A stretch of DNA of 64,000 bases from Antedon mediterranea (GCF_964355755.1 NC_092676.1:10958288-11022287), one strand, 5' to 3'; counted from the first letter of the stretch, positions 1 through 10,878 are shown. The notes: generated by a model from the sequence alone, not told the origin. A program made the numbers and translations.

Positions 1-384
1 TGTCGCTATGGCGTGTGACGTGGCTCAAGTCGGACTTGCGTGAAGAAAATAATGTAATTTGTATACAGTTGTAAATAAAGATGATTTTCATTATTATAAT
101 TTATACCAATGTATATTTAATTAAGCTAATATAAATATAGATATTTCATTCTTCAATATCTGGCCAATTTAACAACTCAATGACTGTTACGTTTTTTTAT
201 AAACATCGTTTAAAAACCATTTAGTCGACCATTTAGTCTGCCCCCTCCAGGACTAAAAAAATCGATCAAAATCCGTCTCGATTTAGTCGAGGTTGGCCTG
301 ATTTAGTTGGCGATTTAGTTGAAGTTCGGTTTATGAATTAAAATGACGTCATTTTTAAAGTTTTAGGTCGAACTACGACTGAAG
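1..384 (+). repeat. Partial second copy of element E (right part)
   Basis: This stretch matches the parts of element E that lie at about 1,811-1,895, 3,680-3,855 and 9,896-10,035, but here it is uninterrupted. It reads straight through GTAAATAAAGATGATTTTC and CCCCCTCCAGGACTAAAA, the two places where D and B are inserted in the other copy. The final 20 or so bases of the E terminus are replaced by unrelated sequence, and the left part lies outside the window. It serves as the empty-site reference for dating the nest. Confidence 0.8.
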
Positions 385-1278
385 TCCCTACACAATCCCA
401 TGTTGTAGGTTTGAATGTAATATTCTTCATTATTCTACTAATCCGCCGAATAATTACCAGCTTATCGTTGGTACAGAATCTTAATTATAATTACGGCTAC
501 TGTTTGACTTGATTTGATTTTGTTTAATATGGATTTCCTAATTTGTAATCAAAAAGTATGTTATGCATTTTAATTTTACTTTGCAGTGCTTACATCAGTG
601 TACATGAAGGATACTGTACCTTGTACAAGTAACATTTTATCATCGTATTCGGGATTGTCAACGTTGGACCACATGAGTCTATTTCCAGTTTATTGATCAG
701 TATAGTAGTAAAGTAATTGTTATAAAATGTTACAAGCCTTAAAAGTTTGTCCCCGTATAGCTTTATATTAGTTTTTGATTTTTGTTTACGGTATGTTTTA
801 ATAAAAATCCTACAATTAAATACGTGTTAATGTAAAGCCCAAGAAGTAATTTATAATTCTTCCATAAGCTTCCTAATTTCATGTATGTACACAGTCTAGG
901 TACGTAAAAGCGTCACATTTTATATCTTATTTGTTTTGTGTATTTGCATTGTATTTCAGTAAAAAAAACGCTACTACTGTAAAAGGAAACATTTTTTTAC
1001 TGTGAAGTAATTAATTGAAATAATATTAATATTTAAATATTTGCATATTACAGACGTACCACCGTTTTCAAAATTCAAAATGTTCTAGCAATACTTTCAA
1101 ATTCGTAAATTAATAACAGTGGACTTGCCTTTTGAACTTCAGATTACGGATGGTATACAAACTTGCAAGAATTTAAAATATAGTGTAAAATATTCTGTAT
1201 TTATTTGTGTTGCAATGAATTTTACTGACTGCATACATAATGTAATGTTAAACTTAATTTCAATTAACTCCCTGCATG
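385..1278. other. AT-rich intergenic sequence, nothing recognised
   Basis: No open frame with family resemblance, inverted repeat or tandem repeat of note was seen between the partial E copy and the full E copy. Confidence 0.5.
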
Positions 1279-2350
1279 AGACTAACGCCCGTATTCTTAA
1301 ACCGGACTTTAGTCGTAGTTCGAAGTTCGACTTGAAAAAGTCGTAGTTCGAGCTATTACTTCAAATTCGATTAAAAAAACGAAGTAGTCGAAGTTTGCAG
1401 TTCGACTTAATGAAGTCGAGCTTTTAGTCGAGTTGCACACGTCTGGGTAACAAAGGCTATACATTGGCCAATGACAAGAGAGTATTTGAGGAGCAGACGA
1501 AATTTTGCGCATTGATATCACTTTCCATTTCTTACAACACTTTTTACGCATCAGGACTATATACATGAAAAATAATTTTAATCGTTAATTATTAGAACAA
1601 GATCAGTATTAATTTAACAGTGAAGTATATTTGATTAACAACAAATAAAATCTTCAAAATATATTTAGGAACCATGGCGGTACGGTAACTTTTATATTTT
1701 CTAGGCCCCCAACAAAGTATGATCGCCACGAACCACGCACTTCATAGCGTGACAAGAAAGCGCTAGGCCCCCTAAACATTCCATCGCGTGGTGAATTGCC
1801 GCATCTCCCATTGTCGCTATGGCGTGACGTACTGTAGCTCAAGTCGGACTTTGCGCGAAGAAAATAATGTAATTTGTATACAGTTGTAAATAAAGGGGTG
1901 TGTAGAAAGCGACGACCTCGAATTGGACGACCCCAACGACCCGGGCGACCTCGAATTAAACGACCTCGAATTGAACGACCCATAAACACAAAACCGACGA
2001 CCCCTATAGCCTAGCCTAGCCTAGGCCTAAGTGTGGTATAACATCCCAAAGCCGAACATAGCCAAAGATCTTTAAACTATACCTTATTTTATAATACTCG
2101 CAAGCAAGTAATTGATTGAAAAAATACAGAAATATCGCCATTTGATACTGATTGTGTCGTCGACACGAACAAACGAAAAGATATGGAACGCCAAGAGTGC
2201 ATCATTAAAACTGCATTCGACATATTAAAAATAAATTAAAAAGAAATAAATATTATACAATACATGGTTAAACCATGGACGTATAATTACATCTCGTCTT
2301 CTTATAACGAACACTATAGGCCTACCAAGCAGCGTAACATGTGCATGGGG

Positions 2351-3146
2351 GGATGACCGGTTGGGCCGCCGACAAGTTGAGCCGCCGGTAATCTCTATGA
2401 AACGGCCAGTGCGTCTTTTACGACATTTCGCGTAGTGATAGAGTCATGGTGTCCTAGTAGGCCCTACATAAGTTCATGGTCTTTAGGTTTATTGTGTCAT
2501 GAAAATAAATAATAATTACATACTACAATTTTGTTGGTTTGAAACAGCAAAGGAAAGTAGTCATATTTAATAATTTAATTGTTTTTAATCTTTCAAGGTA
2601 AAAATGCAGTGCACTCCATAATATTTTTCTCGCGTGTATGCCTACCACGTAAAATCACGTTGTCTCTCAGGACTAATAGAGTATTGATATTCTTCGAATG
2701 AGGTTAAATAATTATTATTTTTTATTTACTATCTTTTAATATCATATTTTATTGAATTTTACAATGTTAATACACAAAATATTTTACTAAAAAACGGTGA
2801 TTTTATGCAATTATTGTACTTCAACTTCCGCCTGAGGGGGCAACATGTTTACGTCATTTTTGGCTAAAAACGATCATTTTCGGTCATGTTTTAGGCCTTA
2901 TATTTTGGAATCTACAAGTCAGATATTCATAATTATTTCTCTTTAATTATAATATTTAATAATATATACTAAAAACCGTGATATATAAACTTTGGAATAT
3001 ACATCGTTATATCTAATAATTAATATAAATAGAACTTCTATTAAATAGAAACGAGCACCGGCGAAAGTAAGCATTTGGCGTTTCATAGAAAATAACGTTT
3101 TTCTGGCGGCGCCTCAACTTGTCGGCGGCTCAACTTGGCCTAATCC
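2351..3146. mobile_element. Element F: inverted-repeat element inside D
   Basis: The element is flanked by a perfect 9-bp duplication, TGCATGGGG (2,342-2,350 and 3,147-3,155). The ends are GGATGACCGG and, inverted, GGATTAGGCC, each followed by two copies of a GCCGCC motif spaced by GACAAGTTGA-like sequence. A subterminal ATGAAACG-CCA-TGCG-like motif is present on both sides (2,397-2,413 and 3,071-3,086). No coding sequence was seen. The 9-bp duplication again suggests a Mutator-like element. It must be younger than D. Confidence 0.75.
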
Positions 3147-3199
3147 TGCATGGGGAGGGCCATAAGAAAGCTTTACATTTCACACATGCATTGTAGGCC

Positions 3200-3298
3200 T
3201 ATACGGTCAAACCATGGAGGTATAAAAATATTTTTATACCTCCATGGTCAAACCATGGAGCTGGTCAAACCATGGAGTACCTCCATGGTCAAACCTTA
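3200..3298. repeat. Repeated ATGGTCAAACCATGG palindromes inside D
   Basis: Several head-to-head and head-to-tail copies of GGTCAAACCATGGAG surround a longer palindrome (CCATGGAGGTATAAAAATA followed by its complement). A diverged version occurs on the other side of D at 2,262-2,285, and ATGGTCAAACCA recurs in element C near 7,333. Confidence 0.7.
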
Positions 3299-3980
3299 CC
3301 TGCCGCTGAAAAAGGGGCCTGGTTTGCCATGTTTATGATATTTCGTGTGCTAATCGAGTCGAATGCAGTTTTAATGATGCACTCTTGGCGTTCCATATCT
3401 GTTCGTTTGTTCGTGTCGACACATTCAGTATCAAATGGCGATATTTCTGTATTTTTTCAATCAATTGCTTGCTTGCGAGTATTATATAAGGTATGGTTTA
3501 AAGATCTTTGGTTATGTTCGGCTTCGGGATGTTATACCATACTTAGGCCTAGGCTAGGCTAGGCTATTATAGGGGTCGTCGGTTTCGTGTTATGGGTCGT
3601 CCAATTCTAGGTCGTCCAATTCGAGGTCGCCCGGGTCGTTGGGGTCGTCCAATTCGAGGTCGTCGCTTTCTACACACCCGTAAATAAAGATGATTTTCAT
3701 TATTATAACTTATACCAATGTATATTTAATTAAGCTAATATAAATATAGATATTTCATTCTTTAATATCTGGCCAATAACAACTCAATGACTGTTACGTT
3801 TTTTATAAACATCGTTTAAAAACCATTTAATCGACCATTTAGCCTGCCCCCTCCATAGTCCAGTCCCTAAGGGGAGAAAAAGGGGTGGGATGTTACCAGA
3901 CTGGATACAAATTTTTCAATATAGCAGTTTGGTAGAGTATAGTGTGGAGATGCCAAAACAGAGTTACTGGAAATCTGATT

Positions 3981-4002
3981 TGACCTCTGTGACCTCTGAC
4001 CT
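3981..4002 (-). promoter_or_regulatory. DR3/DR1 nuclear-receptor-like half-site cluster in left end of B
   Basis: Three TGACCT half-sites occur in a row: the first two separated by 3 bp and the second and third by 1 bp. The right end of B has the matching direct repeat AGGTCA-CAG-AGGTCA at 9,767-9,781. The sequence matches nuclear-receptor direct repeats, but function is not shown. Confidence 0.35.
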
Positions 4003-4168
4003 CAATTTTTATATTTTTCTATTATATAACTAAAAATCGCCATATCTTGACAACGCAGGGACATTTTACATTTATTTTTTTTCAAAATGCTTGGAAGATA
4101 TATATTTATATTCGCTATAATGAAAAAAAATTGTACAAAAATGGCCGCAAAGGCTTTATTTTTCAGTT

Positions 4169-4181
4169 TGACCTTTGACCT
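4169..4181 (-). promoter_or_regulatory. Perfect DR1 site (AGGTCAAAGGTCA) in B
   Basis: On the minus strand this reads AGGTCA-A-AGGTCA, the canonical DR1 bound by RXR, HNF4 and PPAR-type receptors. It belongs to the subterminal repeat of element B, so it is first of all a transposon motif; regulatory use is inference. Confidence 0.35.
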
Positions 4182-4519
4182 TGATTGCCTAATATCTCAA
4201 TAACACGCAATCTCAGAGATTTGAGAATGGGCTCAAAATGTTAAGAAAATAAATCTAATATTTAGTCTAATAGAAACTTTTTTCAAAAAATTACCATAAA
4301 TTAAGCTTTTTTGACCCTTGACCTCTAATGTTTGAATATGTCAATATCTCGGTAACTATTTGTCCTAAAAAGTTCAGTTTGGTGTCAAATTGTTTAGAAT
4401 ATACACATTTATATTTGCTCTAACAAAATATTTTGTCAGAATTCAATTGTAAATGTCATTTTGAGCTATGACCCATCGTTTTGCATATATTTAGCAATTT
4501 ATAATCTATAAAAAGAGAT

Positions 4520-4777
4520 CGAGAGAGGGGAGGGGGTTGGGGTGGATGGAGAGACACATATTTTTGTTACATGTTACACAAATGTTAAACTCTGTCTACA
4601 CTATAACATTTTTATGTGACAAAAAAATGTGATGTGCCCATATATGGACACGATGAATGACATATCACTACCATATTTGGGCACATCACACCTTTTTTGT
4701 TAAACTAGTTTATAGTGTAGACAAACATGTAAAAAATATGTGTCTCTCCATCAACCCAACCACCTCCCCCTCTCTCG
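4520..4777. mobile_element. Foldback (hairpin) MITE inside B
   Basis: This 258-bp segment is nearly a full palindrome. The left arm starts CGAGAGAGGGGAGGGGG, runs through GGATGGAGAGACACATA and GTCTACACTATAAC, and the right arm repeats these in inverted order. No coding sequence was seen. The arms have indels, so it is not a recent insertion. No clear target duplication could be called. Confidence 0.7.
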
Positions 4778-5204
4778 CTTTTCCAATGCTACTGCATGCA
4801 TCTATACACATCAAAATGGCCGGAATTGTACTGGAAAGTTTTTAGCTGCATTTGAAAATAAGTCCCAGAGGATGGGTGTATTGTAATGTTATCAGAATTA
4901 TGGCAATTGTTTATAATGGGAATCCGAAAGTTTTAAAACTACATTTGAAATATTTGCTAATAATATCACATGCTATTAAAGATATACTTATTTTCCCCCT
5001 GACAAAAGTAATTTTGACAAATATTTTTGTTGAATATGCAATTTTAATGTCACACATAACAGTTTCACCAAAATTGGATTGAAAAAAAAATGATATAGTG
5101 CATACCCAAAAAAACTGTAATTCAAAGCAAAAAATAGGCTGGAAGTCAATGTGATTTTGGATAAATTAACTGTTTATTTTGTCTTTAAAGTGATATTTAC
5201 TCTA

Positions 5205-5725
5205 TTTTTTAGATTAGCTCTTTGATTAAACACCTCTTCCAGTGCAGTGAAGATCTTAAGTGTCGCCTTGTCTTACTAATCTTCCTTAACTTCTCTTTGA
5301 ACGATCGTAATCAATATTTGTTGAGGTATAATATTTCCCTCTAATATGGTAATGCCTGTTTTATTGAGTCAAATGCTTTCTGATAATCTCTAAATCAAAG
5401 ATTTGGTGATATTCATTTCCTTTTTATTTTAGTTGATTGACAAACTGTATAAGATGGTCCTACTGTATAAAGCCTTATATATTGGTTTATTTACTTCTAG
5501 TCGGTCTCTGATTTTGTTTTTTGATTACTTTTGTAAATTATTTGTGTACATGTGATAATGTTCGTTTGGTCGGTAATGGTTGATGTCAGTTTTGTCATGT
5601 TTTTGTGGATTAAAGTATAATTATCATTGCTTCTCTTAATTTCTTCTGGTTTCAAAGATTTTGTTGTATAGTGTTATGAGCTGGATGTGTTATTGCCTCA
5701 TCAAGCCAAGAAGGTAATTTTGACT
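5205..5725 (-). pseudogene. Decayed RTE-type LINE reverse transcriptase inside B
   Basis: Read on the minus strand, several frames give reverse-transcriptase blocks in the correct order. DINHYRP (the fingers motif INNYRP) comes first, then a region like the -NRLEVNKP block, then DYQKAFDSIKQ (motif A, catalytic D), and finally RQGDT followed after a frameshift by IFTALEEVFNQ (motif B, usually RQGDTISPKLFTA). Multiple frameshifts and stops separate them. The YADD motif C is not visible in this fragment. The wording of the motifs is that of RTE-like non-LTR retrotransposons. It is an ancient relic with no function expected. Confidence 0.7.
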
Positions 5726-6370
5726 GCTCACTGGTTTGTTTTTCCTTTTATATTCCACTACAGTATGTTCTTGAAAAGAAATCAGCTTTGTAATTAATTT
5801 GTCTTTGATCCTTTTCAGATTTCTAATATTTTAAACATATGTTTTTCTTTTCTTCGCTTTTTCCTCACTGTTTCAAACATTTTATTTTTTCAGCATACTT
5901 CAAGCAATTAATTGATAATTAGGTCATATGTTTTATGAGTATCAAATCGCATTGGTTAATTCTTCTTTTCTTTCTTTAAGATCCTGATTTTCTTTGTTTT
6001 TTTTTAAAATGTTATTTAACTTATTTTATCTAATTTTTTGTTGCTCTTACGGTGTAGGCCTACCATGCGATGGAATTATATATTGAAATTAAATTAAACA
6101 TTAAGTTTTAAGAAAATTGTAAAAGGCTAAATAGGATATTGAATGTAGTTCTGGTCCACTAAATCTATATTTTAGGTATATTATTATAAGTATGACACAC
6201 GCACGCTTAACAGTATATCCTGGTCATACCTCAAACTGGCATTTCCAGTAAAAATATGATAACATCTTCTATTAGAGCTAATATAAATGTTTACATTTTG
6301 AACATTTTGACACCAAGTTGAACTTTTTATGACATTTGGTTACAGAGATACAGACATATTTAAACATTAA

Positions 6371-6383
6371 AGGTCAAAGGTCA
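6371..6383 (+). promoter_or_regulatory. Perfect DR1 site (AGGTCAAAGGTCA) in B
   Basis: Exact AGGTCA-A-AGGTCA. It lies in the inverted counterpart of the block around 4,169. See also 6,513-6,525. Confidence 0.35.
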
Positions 6384-6512
6384 GTAAATGACATTTCCTG
6401 TGGATTTGGAAGAACATGTTTAATTAGAGTATATATAAATATGTATGCTCTTAACAATTTGAAACAAATTTCAAGAAATTTTGACCAGTAGTTATTGAGA
6501 TATAGTAAGCCG

Positions 6513-6525
6513 AGGTCAAAGGTCA
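6513..6525 (+). promoter_or_regulatory. Perfect DR1 site (AGGTCAAAGGTCA) in B
   Basis: Second exact DR1 on this side of B, in a repeat unit that also carries the ATTAGAGCGAATATAAATATGTA-like words. Confidence 0.35.
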
Positions 6526-7211
6526 AAACATTGAGAAATTACATTTCCGTTCGTTTTTTTGAAAAAAGTTCTATTAGAGCGAATATAAATATGTACCCTC
6601 TGATCTATTTGACACCAATATCATTTCAATTGTCAAACCCGTTGCGGAGATATGGCTGTTTAACACTTTGACTGCCAGAGGTTTTTTCAGTTAGAAACTG
6701 CCACCGCCAGCGTTTATAGCCCAATTCGATGTTCTTATTAAAGCTGATTGAAACTATGTATGTGATCTGATTTACATGTAATTTAGACTAAAATAATCAT
6801 AAAGATTTTAGCTTTACAATGGTACCAAGAACGATTTTCAAATCGCAATATGTAAATCGTAATAGTAAAATGAAAGTAACCCACTTTTTGAGTTTTGAGT
6901 AGTTTCGCGCAAGAAAGTCGAGATATTCGCGATTTTTTGCAAGACATCACAATATGAAAATATCGCCCGGTGAGATCAACAAACAACAAAAAAGTTACTT
7001 ACACGGCACCGGTAGGCCTATAAAAACAAGTTATCACTATCGAAAAATGTATTACATTTTATAAATCATAAATCTTACATCAATGTTTCGCCAAAATCCA
7101 CATAGTAAAGACACCAGGCCTAGTTAACTAGCCTAGGCCTAAAGTTGGTCCGGAACCATTTTACGACTAGGCCTATAGGCTATAGCCTATAGGCTATAGC
7201 CTAGGGAGTAT

Positions 7212-9271
7212 GGTTGAAGCGGCCGCCAAGCAAAGCGGCCGCCAGTTTAATATCGTCATTTATATGGAACGCCATGTGCGCTTTAATCTTTGATTGTCGT
7301 TGTCAACACCATGGCCTATGGCAGCTGTATGTATGGTCAAACCAATAAATATAAGCCAAATCATGAACTATCGAATCTTTATATTTCTATAAAAATTAAT
7401 GTATATTTTATTTGTATTTTAATACTGTTAACTAACTAAATATATTTACATATACCATCGAATCATTAATAATTTACGTTTGTATCATAATCTACGTACT
7501 ATTGAACCTTTATATCTCATTTACTATTTATTTATTTATATCTCTTTTTTTTAATATTGGCAGTGAAGGGAAAAAATAACGTTGAACTAACCCGACGTTT
7601 CTCGGGCACTCTCCTATCGAATCTTTATACATACGTATTGCATTAATAATTTACGTACGGTATTGCCGAATCTTTATATCTCATTTACATACTATCGAAA
7701 CTTTATACTGTACAGTATTGCAATAATTTACGTACGGTATTGCCGAATCTTTATATCTCGTTTACATACTATCGAATCTTCATACAGTATTGCAATAATT
7801 TACGTACGGTATTGCCGAATCTTTATATCTCGTTTACTTTACTATCGAATCTTCATACAGTATTGCAATAATTTACGTACGGTATTGCCGAATCTTTATA
7901 TCTCATTTACATACTATCGAATCTTCATACAGTATTGCAATAATAATTTACGTACGGTATTGCCGAATCTTTATATCTCGTTTACTTTACTATCGAATCT
8001 TCATACAGTATTGCAATAATGATTTACGTACGGTATTGCCGAATCTTTATATCTCGTTTACTTTACTATCGAATCTTCATACAGTATTGCAATAATTTAC
8101 GTACGGTATTGCCGAATATTTATATCTCGTTCACTTTACTATCGAATCTTCATACAGTATTGCAATAATAATTTACGTACGGTATTGCCGAATCTTTAAA
8201 TCTCGTTTACTTTACTATCGAATCTTTATACAGTATTGCAATACTAATTTACGTACGGTATTGCCGAATCTTTATATCTCGTTTACTTTACTATCGAATC
8301 TTCATACAGTATTGCAATAAAAATTTACGTACGGTATTGCCGAATCTTTATATCTCGTTTACTTTACTATCGAATCTTTATACAGTATTGCAATACTAAT
8401 TTACGTACGGTATTGCCAAATCTTTATATCTCATTTAGGCCTACATACTATCGAATCTTCATACAGTATTGCAATAATAATTAACGTACGGTATTGCCGA
8501 ATCTTTATATCTCATTTACAATGTGTACTATCGAATCTTGTTTTTTTATTGATTAGTAATAGGGTGTGTTATACATTAAGTGTTATTCCATTGTAATACA
8601 TTGTTTGTGTTTTCAATAAAGCAACATGGGGACGAAAACGCGACCTTCTACAGCCGGCCGTGTAGTTATTAGCAGAAATTCGCGTAATTAATTACCGTAC
8701 CGTACAGACACTTGCATCTTATTTTAGTATTTAAAACTCATTTTAAATTGATCAATATTTAGATATCTGAAGGTATAAAATAATTTAGGATATTAAATAA
8801 ATGAATTGATGTCATCATGTTATTGTAATTATTATGATTGCGAACACTACTACAGTAGTTACTTTACTAATTAATTAATATACAATAACAAATATATATA
8901 TTTTGATATAATTTATTGAAAATATATATACATTATTCTTAATAATTGGCTTATTATATATTATATTAATATACAATACAAACACCACAATGTATTTTAT
9001 TGACTTTATTAAACATATCATTTAGAACAGTTAAAGTAAGTAATCATCGATTCGCCATTTCGTTTAAAAGAACGTATCACATTCAATCTGTAAAAAAAGA
9101 GAATAAATTACATAATAATTTAGATTGTTATTTACGTCCGAGGTAAAGAAAACCTGTCGAAACAATGACAATCAAAGATTACAAAACAACGACAATCAAA
9201 GCGCACACGGCGTTCCATACAAATTACCGTTATTGAACTAGCGGCCGCTTTGGTTGGCGGCCGCTTCGACC
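7212..9271. mobile_element. Element C: GC-ended inverted-repeat element inside B
   Basis: Ends are GGTTGAAGCGGCCGCC and, inverted, GGTCGAAGCGGCCGCC. Each carries two copies of GCGGCCGCC about 7 bp apart, and the inverted similarity continues about 100 bp through ATGGAACGCC-TGTGCGCTTT. GTA lies at or within one base of both edges, but no long duplication is clear. The middle is filled by a minisatellite. No transposase was found. The terminal design resembles D and F. Confidence 0.7.
7625..8540. repeat. Minisatellite, about 73-bp unit, about 12 copies
   Basis: The unit contains TTTACGTACGGTATTGCCGAA, then CTTTATATCTCGTTTAC, then CTATCGAATCTTCATACAG and TATTGCAATAA. Copies differ mainly by small indels (ATAATAATTT, ATACTAATTT) and by CTCGTTTACTTT against CTCATTTACATA. 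The apparent 118-residue frame across it is a repeat artefact. Confidence 0.92.
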
Positions 9272-10432
9272 GTAATCCTAGCCTAGTACTACTAGCCTAG
9301 CTAGTAAACTGATGATAATATTCATACCATTTCTAAACAAGTTTGTTGCGTGAAACTCGGCCACTTACAGTGAAGCACCAAAACAATTTGGGTATACATA
9401 CAATAATAAAATCAAAGACTTCATACTGAAAATTCATCCATTATTTTTTATTCAGATAACAAACAAACATGCAAATCCACATAAACCTTTGTAATGCTTC
9501 GGCGGCATAGCTAGCGCGCGACCGATACACAATGCGCCAAACCATCGCTGTACGCGCTACTGTGATGCGCGGTGTATGTTATTTCGACAGGTACCATTTT
9601 GACAATCGTTCGTAACCAGATTAGTTACTTTCAAAAAGTAAAATATTCACGGTCCAGACCGAATATAGTGTCCATATTTATAGTATATACCAATAATTAA
9701 CCTATCTACCGGATTTCGTAAAAAAAACGCGAAAAACGAAGATCTTCGTGTTTGGCAGTCGGTCAGAGGTCACAGAGGTCAAATCAGATTTCCAGTAACT
9801 TTGTTTTGGTATCTCCATATCATGTTCTATCAACATGCCAAAGGGCACACTTGTATCCACTATGGTAACATCATTTCCCCTTAGGGACTGGACTACCAGG
9901 ACTAAAAAAATCGATCAAAATCCGTCTCGATTTAGTCGAGGTTGGCCTGATTTAGTCGGTAATTTAGTTGAAGTTCGGTTTATGAATTAAAATGACATCA
10001 TTTTTTTAATTTTAGCTCGAACTACGACTAAAGTCCCGTTTAAGAATACGGGCGGTAGACTCAAGTAGAATAAGATCTTTATTCGTCAAAACCAAATATC
10101 ACAATAACATAACAACCAGCGGCCATAGTGTGTATGTAAACCCAGCTAGGGGTGCTAGACTGGCGCAATCATTTTTTTTTCTTTTTTCAAAAACTCAAAA
10201 GTCAACAAAACAAAACAAAGCAGGCAAAAGCACTCAAAATTCTGAAGACAAGCATGTATAATATAATTACTATATAAAACGTATGAAACATTATAAATCA
10301 AGAACGTTATAATCAGAGAGATGACTAGGAAATCTGCGTGAACGTGTGGATGTGCGATGAGACAACTGTGCTGGAACTTCCATTGGTGATTCTTCCGGGT
10401 TCTGTATGGATGATGACTTGTCGTTCACCTCA

Positions 10433-10654
10433 TTAGGAGAGGCTGAAAGTGTTGACGGTACATCGGGTGGAGGAAATGGAGAGACGGATCAACTGTGAAA
10501 TCAGGTTCTTCAACAGAGGTGTCGCAGCGATGTCATTTAGCTCCATAAAATGAGTTCCGGCAAGAATGTCGACGTCAAGTTTTTCGACGACGAGACCCTC
10601 AAATTTGAATTCCCTGTCGTCCCTTGTGAGAATAATTGTTGTTTCGCAACTCAC
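10433..10654 (-). pseudogene. Gypsy-like pol fragment (post-protease region)
   Basis: A short frame containing FEGLVVEKLDVDILAGTHFM resembles the conserved LVV-L-DILAG-PF stretch between protease and reverse transcriptase of Gypsy-type retrotransposons. It drifts out of frame after about 45 residues. It lies between the LTR/primer site at 11.2 kb and a C-terminal remnant, consistent with one deleted element. Confidence 0.5.
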
Positions 10655-10878
10655 ACCCTAACTTAACTCTTATACCTCTCCTCCAATCAGTAACCTCCAC
10701 ACTCCTTCTCTGCAACACAAATACTCTGCTCCACTGGCTTCACACAATAGCTTCCTAAAACAAAAGAAAGGTTCAAATAGTGAAAACAAAGGGAAAGTAA
10801 AAATGGACTAGCAAAATATATACAGTATACAACTTTATGTCACTTGTGACACTCTTCATGTTAGCGCACTCATGTGTC

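Larger units (their letters stand above)
1896..3679. mobile_element. Element D: long-TIR, Mutator-like element inside E
   Basis: Ends are GGGTGTGTAGAAAGCGACGA and its inverted match. The inverted repeats run about 330 bp (1,896-2,225 against 3,335-3,679) with only scattered differences. A perfect 10-bp duplication, GTAAATAAAG, flanks it (1,886-1,895 and 3,680-3,689), and the empty site is present at about 71-80. The outer part of each TIR is built from repeats of CGACCTCGAATTGGACGACC type. Long TIRs and a 9-10 bp duplication are typical of Mutator-like elements. No transposase frame was found, so it is non-autonomous. It is itself interrupted by element F. Confidence 0.82.
3856..9895. mobile_element. 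Element B: 6-kb inverted-repeat element inside E
   Basis: The ends are TAGTCCAGTCCCTAAGGGG and its inverted match, with recognisable inverted similarity over roughly 150 bp. It is flanked by CCA on both sides (3,853-3,855 and 9,896-9,898). The uninterrupted paralogue near 240-255 has one CCA there, so a 3-bp duplication is supported. The inner flanks (4,140-4,500 and 6,230-6,670) are diverged inverted blocks of repeats containing GGTCAAAGGTCA and ATTAGAGCGAATATAAAT words. Inside are a foldback hairpin, an old RTE-like relic and element C. No transposase is recognisable; the superfamily is not assigned. Confidence 0.78.
1284..10056. mobile_element. Element E: outer inverted-repeat transposon of a nested cluster
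   Basis: The two ends are inverted copies of about 40 bp. The left end starts AACGCCCGTATTCTTAAAC and the right end, reverse-complemented, starts ACCGCCCGTATTCTTAAAC; both continue into GGACTTTAGTCGTAGTTCG-like sequence. The flanking 5-mers are both AGACT (1,279-1,283 and 10,057-10,061), a possible target duplication. Without the inserted elements D and B it would be under 1 kb with no coding capacity, so it is a non-autonomous DNA transposon of unassigned superfamily. A partial second copy is at 1-384. The 5-bp duplication is short enough to be chance. Confidence 0.7.

Noticed and set aside
7663-8019. 118-codon + strand frame with repeated YISFTYYRIFIQYCNN-type residues
   Set aside because: It is the 73-bp minisatellite read in one frame; units shift frame between copies and there is no start context or domain.
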